A DNA stretch of 60,000 bases from Mesostigma viride (lineage: Eukaryota; Streptophyta; Mesostigmatophyceae; Mesostigmatales; Mesostigmataceae), in the NCBI GenBank assembly GCA_009746045.1, contig RPFO01000667.1, forward strand, positions 6,741,046 through 6,801,045. The letters are read 5' to 3'. The position numbers were made by a program, and so were the translations under genes. Below, piece by piece: positions 9,915-22,152 of the stretch; the first letter of the stretch is position 1; each line of letters opens with the position of its first letter. The notes beneath the pieces are model-generated. The model was not told the origin of the DNA. It saw only the letters and a list, made by a program, of their open reading frames with translations, and ran no database searches.

Positions 9915-10436
9915 ATTTTCTAATTTGTAGTGGCGTTCCGGTACCCAGTAAGAACTATCCGGGAACCATATCACCATAGTGTCATAATTAATAGTAATCT
10001 TATTATCCTGGTGCCAGTCTAACCCTAATAACACGTCTGCGGTAGTGATAGGACCTATAGTGGCAGTAAGATTAACGGTACGTCCTTGTATAACCAGGAG
10101 TAGTAGGGATACCGTACCAGGGGAATGACTTGTGCGACCATCAGCAGAATGATCGAACAGTGACGGGGATAGTGTGAGGGATAGGGACTACTATAGTCGT
10201 AAACGCCTAACTAGGGCTTCGCTCACAAAGGAGCTAGCAGCACCGCTATCCACTAGCACAGAAACATTCAGGAGTTCATCAGCATGCAAGAAGGGGTCTA
10301 CAACAGTGTGAGGGACGGCCATTTAAAAACATAAGAGGACGAACACGTAAGGGTAAGGATGATTCAGCTCCTACTGAGGTTATGGAAACAGGCAGGCAAA
10401 AGGCTGGCTGGGGTACTAACTGAGGACCTGTCCAGG
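9895..10436 (-). pseudogene. E2 protease region, broken
   Basis: The minus-strand frame encodes LLGLDWHQDN and VIWFPDSSYWVPERHY (9900-10034) and, further upstream, the aspartic protease centre LVDSGAASSFV (about 10200-10262). Several indels break the frame between 10034 and 10340. The sequence stops at GGTAGACATTAC, where the E1 LTR end begins. Confidence 0.8.
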
Positions 10437-12245
10437 TTACCCCCGGCTGACAGCTAGGCCTAGTGTTCCCCCTCCCCCCCCAAATCCACGGGTGACTAAC
10501 CCGGCCTGAGAAGACCCTGGCAAAAAAAACACTGCTGGAGGGTCGCGAGGGAGCGAAGAGGGTGCGGGAGCCTGATGATCATAAGGGAGCCCTGAGGATC
10601 CTGCCTGCACAGCATTCAGCCTACTAGGGGTAGGGGCTGAGGGAGGACGTCCTGAAGATGGACGGATAGGGGCACGCTGAGGGGTACGAGGTGGGCGAGC
10701 ATCGGGATGCGGGGGAGCACCAGAAAGGAACTTGGGGCACTCACGTTTAAGATGGCCTACTTCCTTACAGTGGTAGCAGGTAATGTGAGACACATATCCA
10801 GGCAGAGAGGTCTGTCACGCAGATATCTAACTCTTCTACATAGGAGTTTTCCTCCTCAGGAGTAAGGCTAATATTATTGAGGCGGGAACGGGTAGGAAGA
10901 GGAGTGGTGAAGAAATCTGCTACTCGCAATAAATGCTGACGCACATGAGTTGAGGGGTAAGTCAGTAAAGCGGTAGGCAGAGAACTGGCGTTTCACCTCA
11001 CGCAACAGAGGTCTACTGAGGCCTTGCAGGAAGCGAGCACGTACTTCTGCACCCGACAGATCCCTAATGCGAACGATCTGGGCATCAAATTCCTTCATGC
11101 ATGTACTCCCTCAACGACTTGGTACCCCAGGGCTGCAAGGTGCCAAAGGCTAATCTATCCTGCCAATCAGCATCAGGAGGAACAAGATGGCTCTCTAAAC
11201 GCTTAAACAACTCTGCTACAGAATGAGGATATGCATGGGAGGCCAAGGATTCACACTGGATGATGAGGGTGGCAAGCTCAGAGGTAATGCAGGTGGTAAG
11301 GTAATTAATGAGGAACCAACACAGCATCAGGGCCATCTATTATGGTTTAACTGCCACGACTCTGTGTTTTGAGTCAGCAGCATAATGATCAAGGTGAAAA
11401 ACTGTTGAGGGGTAGACTTAATTTACATCTAACTTGGGAAGGTTAGCAAACAGAGGAAGAGCAGGAGGCTTAGGAGGATGAGAAGGATCAGATCTACCCA
11501 TGGGACCACTGTCTTCCACTGCTACATCAGCTGGATAAAAGGAAGGAAGAGGGTAAGTCTTGGCTAAAGGCCGTCTAGAGGGGGCCACAGTTTCAGGCTG
11601 GTGCCCATAGGAAAAAGGAACAGGATAGGCTTCACGAAGGGAGGAATAAGCAAAATGATCGTAGTTTCTGTCATCCAGGGGCATGGTGCTGAAATCACTA
11701 TTAACTTCTAAATCTGCAACACGAGAAGGAACCTGGGCAGCCTCGTAGGCCGTGTCAGGGTAAGACCAAGATGCAGGAGGGCGAACAGGAACTGCACTAG
11801 GGCGACCAGAAGGACCTACAGGGGCAGGGTTACGACCCATGTTATAGACGCAGGGATAGAGGAAGAAGGATGAGGTTGAGGCCTATCTAGAAGCATTATC
11901 AGGAAGTGAGGCCCTAATTGAGGGTTGAACCAAGGTTGTAGAAGGGGCAGCCCTGGGCCTGGTTTAAGGTGAAGGAAGGGTCCTCACTAAATCTGACACG
12001 CATACATTCTTCATAGGTGGGAGGGGTATAACAGAGGTGCGACGCCGACCACTAGCGGTAGGGGAAGGAGGTGAGGTACGCAGGATACCTTGAGGAGTGA
12101 GGTGGTGTACCGGCGGTCTCCAACGAGTCACGTCCCTATAGTAGTATATTATTACTATTATCATTATTATTATTATTTTATTATTATTATTAGTGGTAGT
12201 AGTAGTGGTAGGTATAGGTGGCATATCTCCACCCACAGGATCCAT
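10437..12245 (-). pseudogene. E2 gag, frame-broken
   Basis: It starts with MDPVGGDM at 12245, then an expanded ATT/TAT microsatellite that wrecks the frame (about 12130-12200). The capsid-like region lies at 11085-11840 and the CCHC knuckle CYHCKEVGHLKREC near 10740-10781. It is collinear with E1 gag. At least four frame changes are seen. Confidence 0.82.
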
Positions 12246-12380
12246 GTTTCATAAAAGGAAAAACAATTAAGGTTTTAACAAGAAGAATTAAAGGAATAGG
12301 AAATTAAAACAAATCCTGAAGATAAAAGGGAATGCCCTAATCAACATAAAGGAAAGGAAAGCAAGTTAAATAAATCCTTC

Positions 12381-12610
12381 TTAGTAACGGTAATTGAAAG
12401 GGAACCAAACTCCAAGGTAAGAGGAGTGTCGACGTACACTAGAAGAGGATGTCACCGTATGGCGAGGGGGTGATGGAGGTGGAGTAACAAACACAAGGCT
12501 ATCTACAGGAGGACGAACATGAGGAGCAGGACGAGAATGGAGGCCCACATCTGATTCACTATGACTTAAGAGATAGGTTTGAGCTTCTTCAAAGGACATA
12601 AACTTCTTCG
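12381..12610 (-). pseudogene. E2 hybrid-binding ORF, downstream part
   Basis: The minus frame resumes with KKFMSFEEAQTYL, the second half of the hybrid-binding domain, then a His/Pro/Ser-rich tail (SLVFVTPPPSPP). Its upstream half lies 6.8 kb away at 19391-19559. The two halves abut an insertion flanked by TAAACTTCTT and TAAAGTTCTT, a 10-bp duplication with one mismatch. Confidence 0.75.
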
Positions 12611-12997
12611 CGTCCTCACTCCCCTGATTACCGTCATCCGCACGCTGTATGAGGGGTCGACCACTTCGGTGCGCACTCAACACTGTCACGGACGCGAGCT
12701 ATGTCATCCGGGCGCCCACTCAATGCACAAGACCGGTGACGTGCGCAAGGAATTCGTTTTCTGCACATTTTCGACAAAGGCTAGTGACCGGGGGGGGCCG
12801 ACACTAGCACTTGCAGCATAGGGGCAGGGGCAGGCGCGCCGGGCCAGGCACAGTCGGGCGCGCAGGAGAAGAGCGGACGAAAGTGTACGTGTGCGCGCGC
12901 CGGGCCAGGCACAGCTGGGCGCGCAGCACTAGCTGCCCTTGAGCGGACGGCAGCACAAGTGCGCAGCGTCGAGAGGATCATACGCGAGTTAGTGGAC

Positions 12998-13122
12998 AGC
13001 TGGAGCTGGAGCTGGAGCTGGAGCTGGAGCTGGAGCTGGAGCTGGAGCTGGAGCTGGAGCTGGAGCTGGAGCTGGAGCTGGAGCTGGAGCTGGAGCTGGA
13101 GCTGGAGCTGGAGCTGAAGCTG
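12998..13122. repeat. (GAGCTG)n hexanucleotide microsatellite
   Basis: About 20 uninterrupted hexamer units lie in the 5' part of the LINE. Any reading frame through it (Ala-Pro or Glu-Leu repeats) is a product of the repeat and not evidence of a gene. Confidence 0.95.
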
Positions 13123-13130
13123 GAGCTGGA

Positions 13131-14124
13131 CTGCTGGACTTCAACAGCGCCAAGGCTATTGACAGGCCAGGTGTCTTTGTGGTGTAGAATAGCGGGTCCA
13201 CGTTATGAGGACTGGACAGAAAATGGAAAAGGACTATTTGCGGTGCGGAGCCAGATCGCTGGAATGAATGCGAAATCGCTGGCAGCCCTACAAAGGGATT
13301 TTTTCTAGAAAGGAAAGATTAGAAGCAATGTTTGCTGGGCCACTCACACGCAAGGTGTGAGCGTGCAGATTGTTTGAAGGATATTATCCTTCGACCTAGC
13401 TTGGTGGTCGTGACTCAATGCCGGACATTCCCAGGGACAGAAATGCCGGAGCCTCTAGGAGATGAGATCGGCAACAGGGTAGCAATTTAGATTTGTCGGG
13501 ATGCCTTCCTTCTTTTGTTGGCATGTGTCACTGGTAGAAAGCCAGGACGGCAACTGGAATGCGGTTTCTGTTTGCATGGTTCAGGCAGCAAGATAGTTTT
13601 GGCATTCCTGGCTGGACTGACAAGTGTGGCGTGTGGCATGCGTGTGGCATGACGAATGGTTTGGTTCATAGTCGAAGAGGACTCTCACGTAGCGTGTAGT
13701 CTCTTCGAGTTTCTCGTTAGTGGCCTTCATGTTTCTCCCTTTCCTTGGGAGCAAGGCCCGGGTAGCATGTCATGGAGCGCTGCCTAACTGCGGGCTCGTG
13801 AGCATGGAGTGCATCGATATTGAGACTATCAACGTGTTGTAATTGTATTAACTTTCTCAATAAATTCCGCATGTGTGGCTTCATCATCAGACTGTGCAAA
13901 GTGTGTGTTGTGAAAGCATTGTTCTATAGCAGGGGAGGCAAAAGCATCATCTTGCACCATCATCATTGTCGCAATTAGATTAGTACGTTGGAGCGTCTAG
14001 CTAACGCCCCATGCAGCAAGGATAGTCAAACGCGGCACGCGGCGGTACACAAGGCATGCACAGGGCATGCAGTTAAGGCAGGCAATGATGTCAGCTCAGC
14101 TCATTTGGGTTTTACCAAAGCTGA
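13131..14124 (+). other. LINE L1-A 5' region, no recognisable gene
   Basis: I see no conserved frame. The string ending GTGCGCACTCAACAC at 12680 and the RT start GGCATTACC at about 14181 are adjacent in the second LINE copy (33165-33198), so this stretch is either genuine LINE sequence deleted there or an insertion here. Confidence 0.4.
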
Positions 14125-14971
14125 GTGGCCAGCCGCCATCATGGTGGCGCCGGAGATTGTGGCACGCAGACGCGACAGCACGGCATTACCGCGCCATGCC
14201 CACTGCAGACCGGCGTCTGGCAGGGTTGCGCCCTGTCGCCGTACCTGTTTATTATTGTAGTGGATTATGTTATGCGCCAGGCACGTGCTCGCTTTGCTAG
14301 CATTGCAGGCCGTGCCCCTGGCCTAGCGATCACGAACGAGCTTGGGGAAGGGGGGCCGACTAACAAGCAAAATTTACTAGCTGACCTCATTTATGCCGAC
14401 GACATCACGCTCATCGAGAAGCCGGATTTGCCCCACTTTGGCTGGACTGCCTGGCGCTCGAGGCTCGGGCGGTTGGTCTAGAAATCAGCCCCAAAACGGA
14501 GGCCCTGGCCCTCGGCATGGCAGGGCCCCCACCCACACTCCGCCTCTTAGACGATGCCGAGGTCAACTACCCTCCTTCATCAGGCCGCTTCAAGCTGCTC
14601 GGCAGTTGGCTTCCCGACTGCGAGGACGACATGACGACACGGGTCGGCATGGCGTGGGCGCACCTCCATGACCACCGCCGCTGGTGGAGCAACCCCGCCC
14701 TACCCCGGATCGTCAAGCGTGACCTCTTCAAGGTCGCCATTCTGACGATCCTGACCTACAGCGCCGAGACCTGGACACTGCATGACGCAGGACTGCTGGA
14801 GCAACGACTCGACGGCACCGTCACCAAGATGCTGCGCAAGGCCCCCTTTGGTTTGCATTAGTAATGAGGATTTGTACGCTGATTTGCCCTATGTTTCCCA
14901 CATTATTAGGCACAGGCGCCTGGGCCTAGCCGGGCACCTGGCCCGCACAGATCAGGTAGATACAATGATCA
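14125..14971 (+). pseudogene. LINE L1-A reverse transcriptase, 3' half, frameshifted
   Basis: RT blocks are visible: QTGVWQGCALSPYLF and the catalytic LIYADDITLIEKP (YADD near 14390). The frame breaks just after, near 14430, where CCCGAGTCTG in the other copy reads CCGGATTTG here. A second frame carries the thumb and C-terminal part (LLGSWLPDCEDD, LTYSAETWTLHDAG), followed by another break near 14858. The copy is then cut by the hAT insertion at 15001. Such RTs nick and copy at the target site. Confidence 0.85.
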
Positions 14972-15001
14972 GATAGACTAGCTGGCACCAAGCCCGCCCA
15001 G

Positions 15002-16754
15002 CAGAGTTCAATTAGACGCAATACGCGGTTATAAGCGCGGGGTCCGTATAATGTATAATACGGTATAATACGGTATTGTACGAAATTATACGTGAATACT
15101 GGATTTCATCGTTTTTGGGGTTGTTTCATGCATTTTGATATCATTTCAAGCAGTCCACATGTTTCTGACACTAAATTACACATGATACATGGGTTGCCAC
15201 TGCTCAGCAGTGCTTGGGAACACTGGACGTGTAAACCGGGGTTCACGAGGAGCTAGATTACCTATGCATTATACCCTAAAAAACAACGCCAAATGAAATG
15301 GAAAGATGAAAAAAGCAAAAGAAGTACGATGGCTATGCTTCCATGCAAGCAGGTCCTGGTCATCTCCATGTTTCTTGCATGCATGAGGAGCACACAAGAA
15401 GAAGGCTGACTTTGGCGACCAAAACAAGAAATAGTGGCTAGATCTGGCCAGAAAACCACTTGTTTCGAGATGTTTTTAGCAAGAAAAAACATCGCGTTAT
15501 CAAGCTTATCATATTTATAAACAATGCCAAGCACTACGTCACTGCTTTCGATGAAGCATAAGCTATAATAGCAGACAAATATGGTCCAAAATCTGCATGT
15601 CGTAGTGGTATTCCCCAACCATCACAAGCCAATAATGCGTAGAGGCAGTAAAGCAACCAAAAGACAAGCAGAAAACCTCCATTACAGGTCTACGACTATT
15701 TTACAATCCACCCAACAACTTGATACAGTACAATGAACACGTGAACAGGATAGCACGTACCAGATCAAAACCGCATATTACCTTTCTTAACGGAGCCAGC
15801 ATGCCCACCTGATGGATGTAGCTGCGAGCCTTTCCTGGCCGTCGTCGCTTATAAATAATGTAAGGAATCACGTGAAACATCTATCCGCGTTCAAATGTAG
15901 GGGCATTTCCCGCCTATCAACAGTTAGCACATGCACGGTCGCCACCTGGTTGCTGAAACGAGGTTGCCGCATCGAGCAGAAGGTCGAGACATATCTGCGC
16001 ACATCCAAACGTTGCCTGGCCAAGGATATAAGCTTTTCAAGACCTAAGGATCATGCCTACAAAATTTCAGTTGAAAATGTAAAGCGGCCATGCTCTCGTA
16101 CCAGTCAGTTTTCTGTATGACTTAAATATTCGGTGCATGGCTGCCCGAGAGGCAAGGGCAGAGCACCTAAACAGCAGTGGAGGGTTGCCAACTTGCCATG
16201 CTACAGTGTAGCTTGCTTGTAAGATCCTTGTGTCTCACGGTCGCCAAATGTCAACCAGTGGATGGTTTCCGTAGTGTTTCTAAGTTCCCTTGCTTTCCCG
16301 CCTTGGTTCCCGCCCGAAAAATTTGGCTGCCGGACCTCGGATGAGCGCGAAAACCCCATTATACGCGCGCTCATACGTGTTATTCGCCGTATTATACGTA
16401 AAAATACGCAAATCGTATAAAACGGATAAAAATTATACGCTCGACCTTGTATAACGCGTATTATACCGTATTATACCGTATAATTTGCCCACGCTCCTTG
16501 CTATGATATGCTCACATGGGTCTTATTGCACCCACAGTTTGCCGGATCGTTAGCCTGTCCTTTTAGCTAGCCGCGCCCGATTGCAGCTGTGGCATGCCTT
16601 TGGCATGAAGGAGACTGGGGGTCTCTGCCCTTTCTCCTGTAGTGCACACACAGGGATTAAAAGCACTTCGGTGCTCCGTGACTCCCCAACGGGAGCACGA
16701 GTTTAATTAATTAATTAATTAATACCGTATAATACGCCGTATAATTGAACACTG
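15002..16754. mobile_element. hAT-like non-autonomous DNA transposon, 1,753 bp
   Basis: The ends are CAGAGTTCAATTA and, inverted, CAGTGTTCAATTA. They are flanked by an exact 8-bp duplication CCGCCCAG (14994-15001 and 16755-16762), and the LINE reading frame resumes at once on both sides. An 8-bp TSD and CAG-type ends are hAT hallmarks. Subterminal regions are packed with variants of CGGTATAATACG (15050-15090; 16380-16490; 16722-16745). No transposase frame is visible. Confidence 0.85.
16485..16721 (+). mobile_element. SINE-like element with 3' hairpin and TTAA tail (copy 1)
   Basis: It is inserted in the right end of the hAT element, flanked by a 12-bp repeat ATACCGTATAAT (16473-16484 and 16722-16733). 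The body matches 58698-58910 and 59445-59632, including CTTATTGCACCCACAG, TGTGGCATGCC and the hairpin GTGCTCC...GGGAGCAC. It ends in (TTAA)n. No clear Pol III boxes were found, so SINE is an inference; it could be a LINE-derived short element. Confidence 0.6.
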
Positions 16755-16927
16755 CCGCCCAGCCTGGGCGATATGTCCTCACCTGGCTTGCCCCAGGCCG
16801 CGCGCGGCAGGGCCGCCACCCGTGGACTTTTCGTGATAGACTCGGCATGGACATGTGCTACACTAGACGTGACGGGCTCACACCCGGGCAGCCTCCTGGT
16901 TTGTCTGTAATATGGAGGCAGATGGTA

Positions 16928-18857
16928 TTAATTAATTAATTAAGGTGAGGGTCCTATGCCAGACCCCCCAAAACCATAATATGGAATAACATGCAAAGCT
17001 GGCCTGGGGGCACCCAAACTATGATTTTGCCATGTAAATGGGATGTGTGGGGGTCCATCCCACCCACTGATGGGGGGTATATACCCCTTTTAGTGACCGA
17101 TATTACGCAAAAACAGACAAAAGACGCTACTCTAGGGGCATATCCCCTAGGACAATGGGGGCACAATTACTCATGTTTCAATATATTCCCATATAAAATC
17201 GTATATGGTGAGGTTGCCTACCTAATTGGAGCCCCGGAATGATGAGTATTATTGAAGTTATTAATTTTCCCCTAAAAACCGTACTTTTCTAGGCTGAAAA
17301 AAATAAATCAAATAAAAAACACATATTTAGAGCCTGGGGAGATATACACAAATACTACACATATCGACAATTAATGCCACAAAATCTGAGCTCATTCTGA
17401 GTACAAACGTAGAAGTTATAGCGTTTGGCAGTTTGCCACCTGTGCAGACGCTAAGGATGGCAATAGTGAGTATTAAGGCACACTAGCACTTCCTATGCCA
17501 TCCAAAAGGCTCCTGACCATGCCCAATTTGACCACAATGTACAAGGAGGTGGCTGGGCACGTCATGTGCCCTTGCCTAACCTCGACACGGGCAACCTGTT
17601 GCGTGTGTGCACAACAATGAGGCAGGTAGCTCTACATGCCTAGCCAACACTTCTAATGCATATTCCAGGTTCATGGTGTGGGCATCATCCCAAAACCAAG
17701 CTGACCGAATTCAAACACACCCTGGAAAGCCATATCCACTAATAGCCCAACCAAGGGTAACAACAGACAGTCCACAGAGAAAGCATAAGTATCATACATG
17801 CTGCTTGCCAAGGCTTCTTACCATGGTTACCTTGCCTTGCTAGCATATGAATTAGGTCTCTCCCATTAGTGGGAGAAAGGCCAACAAGACAAAGATAACC
17901 CCTACCTACGTGCAGTTCCACCCATGCAGTATGCCCCTCAGAACAACCACTGCCACCTTTCTTTCCAGCGCAATTGTTTGCCAAGAAACAACCTCAAGCT
18001 TGTGATCCTCTAACCACAATGAGGCCGCTGCTAAGAAAGGCTGCGTCAATATTCACACAAAACTGAGTGCTGTTAGCAATCTCCTTCCAAGAAACCACTC
18101 AGCAAATCCCTGACAACTTGACGGCATGCCACGGCTCACGCTTTGACACGTCCCAGCCATGCAAAGTACATAAAAACCACTAAAAGGTGCCAGGAATTTG
18201 GCGATGCGCAGCACGGAATGGCATTCTACCTGGCGCTAACTGCACGGAAAGAAGCCGAAAACTTGCGTTGATAACCCATAAAGGAAGCGAAACATCCATA
18301 GGGTGACGCTGAGCACACGATCGTACCATTACCGGCGTTGTCCTTCGCCCAGCGGCGCAGGAAAGAACAACCTTCCATGGAATAAAGACGCGCATCCCGC
18401 GAGCCTGGAGAGTGTCTTACCGATCATGAAGGAAATCTTGCCGAAACCCGGCATTTTTTAAAAAGCTTTACCAATAACAATTTAAACGCATCCTTGACGC
18501 TAGGTAAAGCCCATAAAACCTGACAATCACCGCCGTCAGCGTGCATTCTAATTTATTCCTCTCGACGAAAACTTCAGATTGGACCCCCGTGGCGATGGTC
18601 ATCAATAAAATCATCGACACTGCAAAAAACGCGAACTCCGCTGAGAAGTAATATCATAAACTTGTCGTCTTTAAGATTAGCACAGTTTCTCTGCATGCCG
18701 CGAGCTATCTTTTTCTACTCTGCCTGAAACCACGTCGCCATGGCCAGCTCCGGTAGTGGTGCGCGCACCGTGCACCACTTTTTCACGGTACGGACGGGTA
18801 CCGCGAATTTTTTCGGCGCCAAAAAATTCGCGCCAGGACCGTCACCTTAATTAATTA
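16928..18857. mobile_element. 1.93-kb element with inverted ends and a 16-bp target duplication
   Basis: The LINE sequence ATGGAGGCAGATGGTA occurs at 16912-16927 and again at 18858-18873, and the LINE continues in frame past it. The insert begins (TTAA)n GGTGAGGGTCCT and ends, inverted, (TTAA)n GGTGACGGTCCT, so both ends are about 20-bp inverted repeats. No protein frame is credible inside. A 16-bp duplication fits no standard cut-and-paste superfamily I can name. Confidence 0.65.
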
Positions 18858-19251
18858 ATGGAGGCAGATGGTACGCAAGGATAGATGGCAAGTAGTGATG
18901 AAGGAGACCACCCCCAAGTCTGTGGGGGCTCCGCGTGTGACCGCGTATGGCATTCATAGCGATTCGGGCTGCGCATAGCCCACAACCCTGTAACTAGGAC
19001 CTAGATAGCTTACACCATCCATTCCATCCCATGTTCCCCTCCCACTGAGGACTTATGCTCACGTGACGCAGTCACGTGTCGATTAATTAATTAATTCTTA
19101 TTAATGAATTAATATCAACTAATTAAATTAATACTACTTAATTAAAACTAATTAATACTAACTAATTTATCATATTTACTAACTAATTTATTATTTTTCT
19201 AATGAGATTAGCATAGTACTCCGTGGCATGCCTTTGCGCATGACACGCAAG

Positions 19252-19359
<108 letters not shown>

Positions 19360-19390
19360 ACTAACTAATTAATTAATTAATTCTTATTAA

Positions 19391-19559
19391 AGTTCTTGTA
19401 TTTGGAGACATTATACGAACACGATTGAACAAATTTCCTAGCATCGGCCCACGATAAGAAAATGGATGCCCATTGAGGAGTAATGACGACATAATATTTA
19501 GCTAAACTATCATTGCTAGTAGAATGGGAAGGGGCAGCAAAAGAACGTCTCTGACTCAT
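19391..19559 (-). pseudogene. E2 hybrid-binding ORF, upstream part
   Basis: The ATG at 19559 encodes MSQRRSFAAPSHSTS, then KYYVVITPQW and IFLSWADARKFV, the first half of the RNase H1/P6-like domain, ending at YKNF where the LINE inserted. Its start context matches E1 ORF1. Confidence 0.75.
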
Positions 19560-20124
19560 GATAACGCACCTGGAATTAGTTCTTGGACAATCACGTAAGA
19601 AGATTCAGGAGGAGGCGACTTAGCTATACGGGGTCTGAACCGAACCGATATCATGAAGACGCACGTAGAGACGAGGATTCCAGCGCCAGGTTGTCGTAAG
19701 TATCCGGTTCAAAAGGGTTCTGCTGCGTAAGGCGAAGGGTGTCTAAATAGCAACAGCATGCAAGGCAAAGAAAAGGTGTAATCTACGAGACGCTAATCGT
19801 CTCACTACCGCGTACTGAAAGCCAGCACCTGAAAGCCATCACCTAACTACGACAGTAAAACAGCAACCTAAAGACAACATTAATGCCGAAAGAGGAGCAG
19901 GAGCTATCCAATAAGGGTTTTCCGCTCTGAGCAGGTCTAACTACTAGACAGGCGTGTCCCGAATCGGGCCGCACTACTCTGCTAGCTTGCCGGCGACCCG
20001 CCCATTACCTGGCAAGGATGTGTCGTCTTCGTGATCCCGACCGCGGAAGGTCAGTGGTAAAAATGGGTTTTGTTGCAAAGGATTGTCGTCGATGCCTCCC
20101 TACCTAAACTACCTCCGATTCCAT
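19560..20124 (-). other. E2 leader, including the 3' part of the LTR-spanning small ORF
   Basis: It aligns with the E1 leader (1-434) in its distal part. Just inside the LTR edge, the Ser/Arg/Gly-rich frame that starts in the LTR continues to a TGA at 20051-20053 (minus), ending THFYH. A primer-binding site beginning TGG could lie at about 20122, one base inside the LTR; this is unverified. Confidence 0.55.
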
Positions 20125-20709
20125 TGTTGCGGCTCTGTCCTCTACCGCCGCCTCTACCTAACCCATGCCTAATCTTACCTAAGCTAGTGAGGCCGGTTGT
20201 AATTACACCTTGGGCGAAAGACGGACGTGTCGACCCTGATCTCAATGCGTTGACATATGTGTTACTGTATTATGCCATTAACCACTCAAACCAAGACCAA
20301 TTCAATTCAGGATAACGAAGGTAACTCCTAAACAGCCGTGACCCTAGCTAAAATGTGTTGCAATTCATAACACACGCCGAGTGCCAACACGAGGGGTAGA
20401 ACGTGCATAAATGATCACTATAACGGTCAGGCATGCTCGGGCCGACATGGCCCTCGCACACATAAACCACGCTGGTCCACTACATCTACACGGAGGATAA
20501 GGACCACTAATAAAGTACGCGGCGCGGCGCAAATGCACCGATGCACCGAACTACCGTAACATACAACAACTTGGACCCAATGAACACTGTCCACCGGTAC
20601 TAACTACACTGACATAAACCTAGGAAAGCCAGTGGACCACTTCGGAACGGCTTAGGCAAAGGACCTAATTTACGTCCGTAACTACAGCAGTTTGTTACGC
20701 GACGTAACA
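20125..20709 (-). repeat. E2 5' LTR (585 bp)
   Basis: On the minus strand it starts TGTTACGTCGCGTAACA and ends CGCAACA, homologous along its length to the E1 3' LTR. The inner edge was placed by aligning with the CGTAACA end of the E1 LTR. Confidence 0.75.
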
Positions 20710-21110
20710 GCCGTACAAAGCCTGCTCAATCTGTACGCAATCTTTCCTGGCTCTCTACGTGCACAGTGCTTTGCCCTTGCCCTCTGGTCACCTACAACCC
20801 CCCGTAATACCGGCCCCTCATGCAGGATTTGGCCCCAAGGACATTCCTAAACGGGTAGGTAAACGTACATGTCATGACCTAGTACCCACAGCAGTTGTTG
20901 GCTGACCTTGTGGTCCCAGCCCCGTTTGAACATCGCATTCACTCCCTCTCTCTTGCTTGGATTGCTATGCAGAACAAGAAGAGCCGCGGAAGACGATTGT
21001 CCAGGCTCACACGCCAGCCCCTGCTGTGGGCAAGCACCCTCCCCCCAATTAAGAGAAAGGGGCGCTTTGCTGAGTAGAGTAGCTAGGGTTTTCTAGATTA
21101 GATTAATTAA
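20710..21110 (+). repeat. Flank of E2 and a truncated repeat 3' end
   Basis: 20710-20880 is plain flank without a gene. From about 21055 the sequence (GCGCTTTGCTGAGTAG, then TTTTCTAGATTAGAT and ATTAATTAA) resembles 58387-58425, so it is the 3' part of the same repeat family. Confidence 0.45.
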
Positions 21111-21342
21111 TTAATAACTAATAAGGAACATAACCCCGCCTGGGAGTATATGTAGCACATATCCCGGAGAAGCACGGGGAGCCGTATATATTCATTGAGA
21201 ATGATAGATTACGGAGGTGAGATAGGCATGCAACATAAGGAAAAACCCGATAACTGGGAGAATTACCCTGAAGAAATTAATAGTAATCTGACACAGACAT
21301 CCAAGGATCACGCCAGCGGCACAAGGTACAACTAACTAGACA

Positions 21343-21960
21343 TCACAAAACTACACGCAGCAACAGCGCTGCCGGCCCACCATGCAGGCCTGGAAGGGAT
21401 CTAGACCGCATGGGTCGCGACAAAGTCGGCCCGGGTGCGGCGGAATAACACATCAGCCACGGTGCGAGTGAGGGCGAGTGACAGGCGCTGCCGCCAATAC
21501 GAGGACCACGTGCGGGCCGACCACGGGGCGGTCTGACCCTCGAGGTCGAGGCGGTCTTCACGGCGCTGGCAGCACTCGTGGAAAAACTCCGCTGTCTTGG
21601 GGCCCATGGCCCCGAACTCCTCAAGGACAAAGGGGATGACCCGGTGGGGCCCCACATTGCCGTAGGAGGCAAACTTGTCGCGCTCAGCCACAGTGGCAGC
21701 AGCGCCGGCATCCACAGCCGCCCGGAGGATGTGGCGACCGGAAAGCGGCCGAGCCACGGAGACATCGATGAGCAGGTGGCAACCCTGCCCGTCGTAGTCA
21801 AGCACGGTTTAATGTCGGGGCGGTGGTTGGGTGAGTAGAGGGCGGCCCCATCCGCGTCCTCGCACTTGATGGTGGAGTGGGGAAAGACCGACCGAACCAT
21901 GGCACACACCACCCGGAGGAGAGCGGTATGGAGATAGCCGTATATATGTAGCACATATCC
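21343..21960 (-). pseudogene. LINE RT C-terminal fragment
   Basis: The minus frames read SPNHRPDIK, then after a one-base shift LLIDVSVARPL, AAATVAERDKFASYG, PHRVIPFVLEEFGAMGP, SYWRQRLSLAL and FRRTRADFVATHA. This arrangement (lethal-to-invaders style LDYDG...DVSV...GAAA..E..K...YG...PFV.E..G) is the conserved region downstream of RT in many algal LINEs. It is a fragment with a frameshift near 21800 and belongs to a different LINE family from L1-A. Confidence 0.65.
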
Positions 21961-22152
21961 CAAGTCTGTGGGGACTCCGCGTGTGACCGCGTAATGCAAT
22001 CGGGCATTCAGTTCATAGCGATTCTGGCCGTGGTGCCCGCAACCCTGTAACTAGGACCTAGATAGCTTACACCATCCATTTCATCCCATGTTCCCCTCCC
22101 ACTGAGGACTTATGCTCACGTGACGCAGTCACGTGTCTAATAATTAATTAAT
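21958..22152 (+). mobile_element. LINE L1 3' end copy
   Basis: It begins inside the LINE C-terminal coding region (CAAGTCTGTGGGGACTCCGC) and ends with the hairpin CACGTGACGCAGTCACGTG and TAATTAATTAATTA. It is a 5'-truncated insertion joined directly to TATATGTAGCACATATCC of another repeat. Confidence 0.8.

Noticed and set aside
9895-10040. E2 looked like a truncated element ending after protease
   Set aside because: The end coincides exactly with the E1 LTR terminus and a possible GTAAT duplication, so interruption by E1 is the better explanation.
12989-13201. Ala-Pro repeat protein
   Set aside because: It is the GAGCTG microsatellite read on the minus strand.
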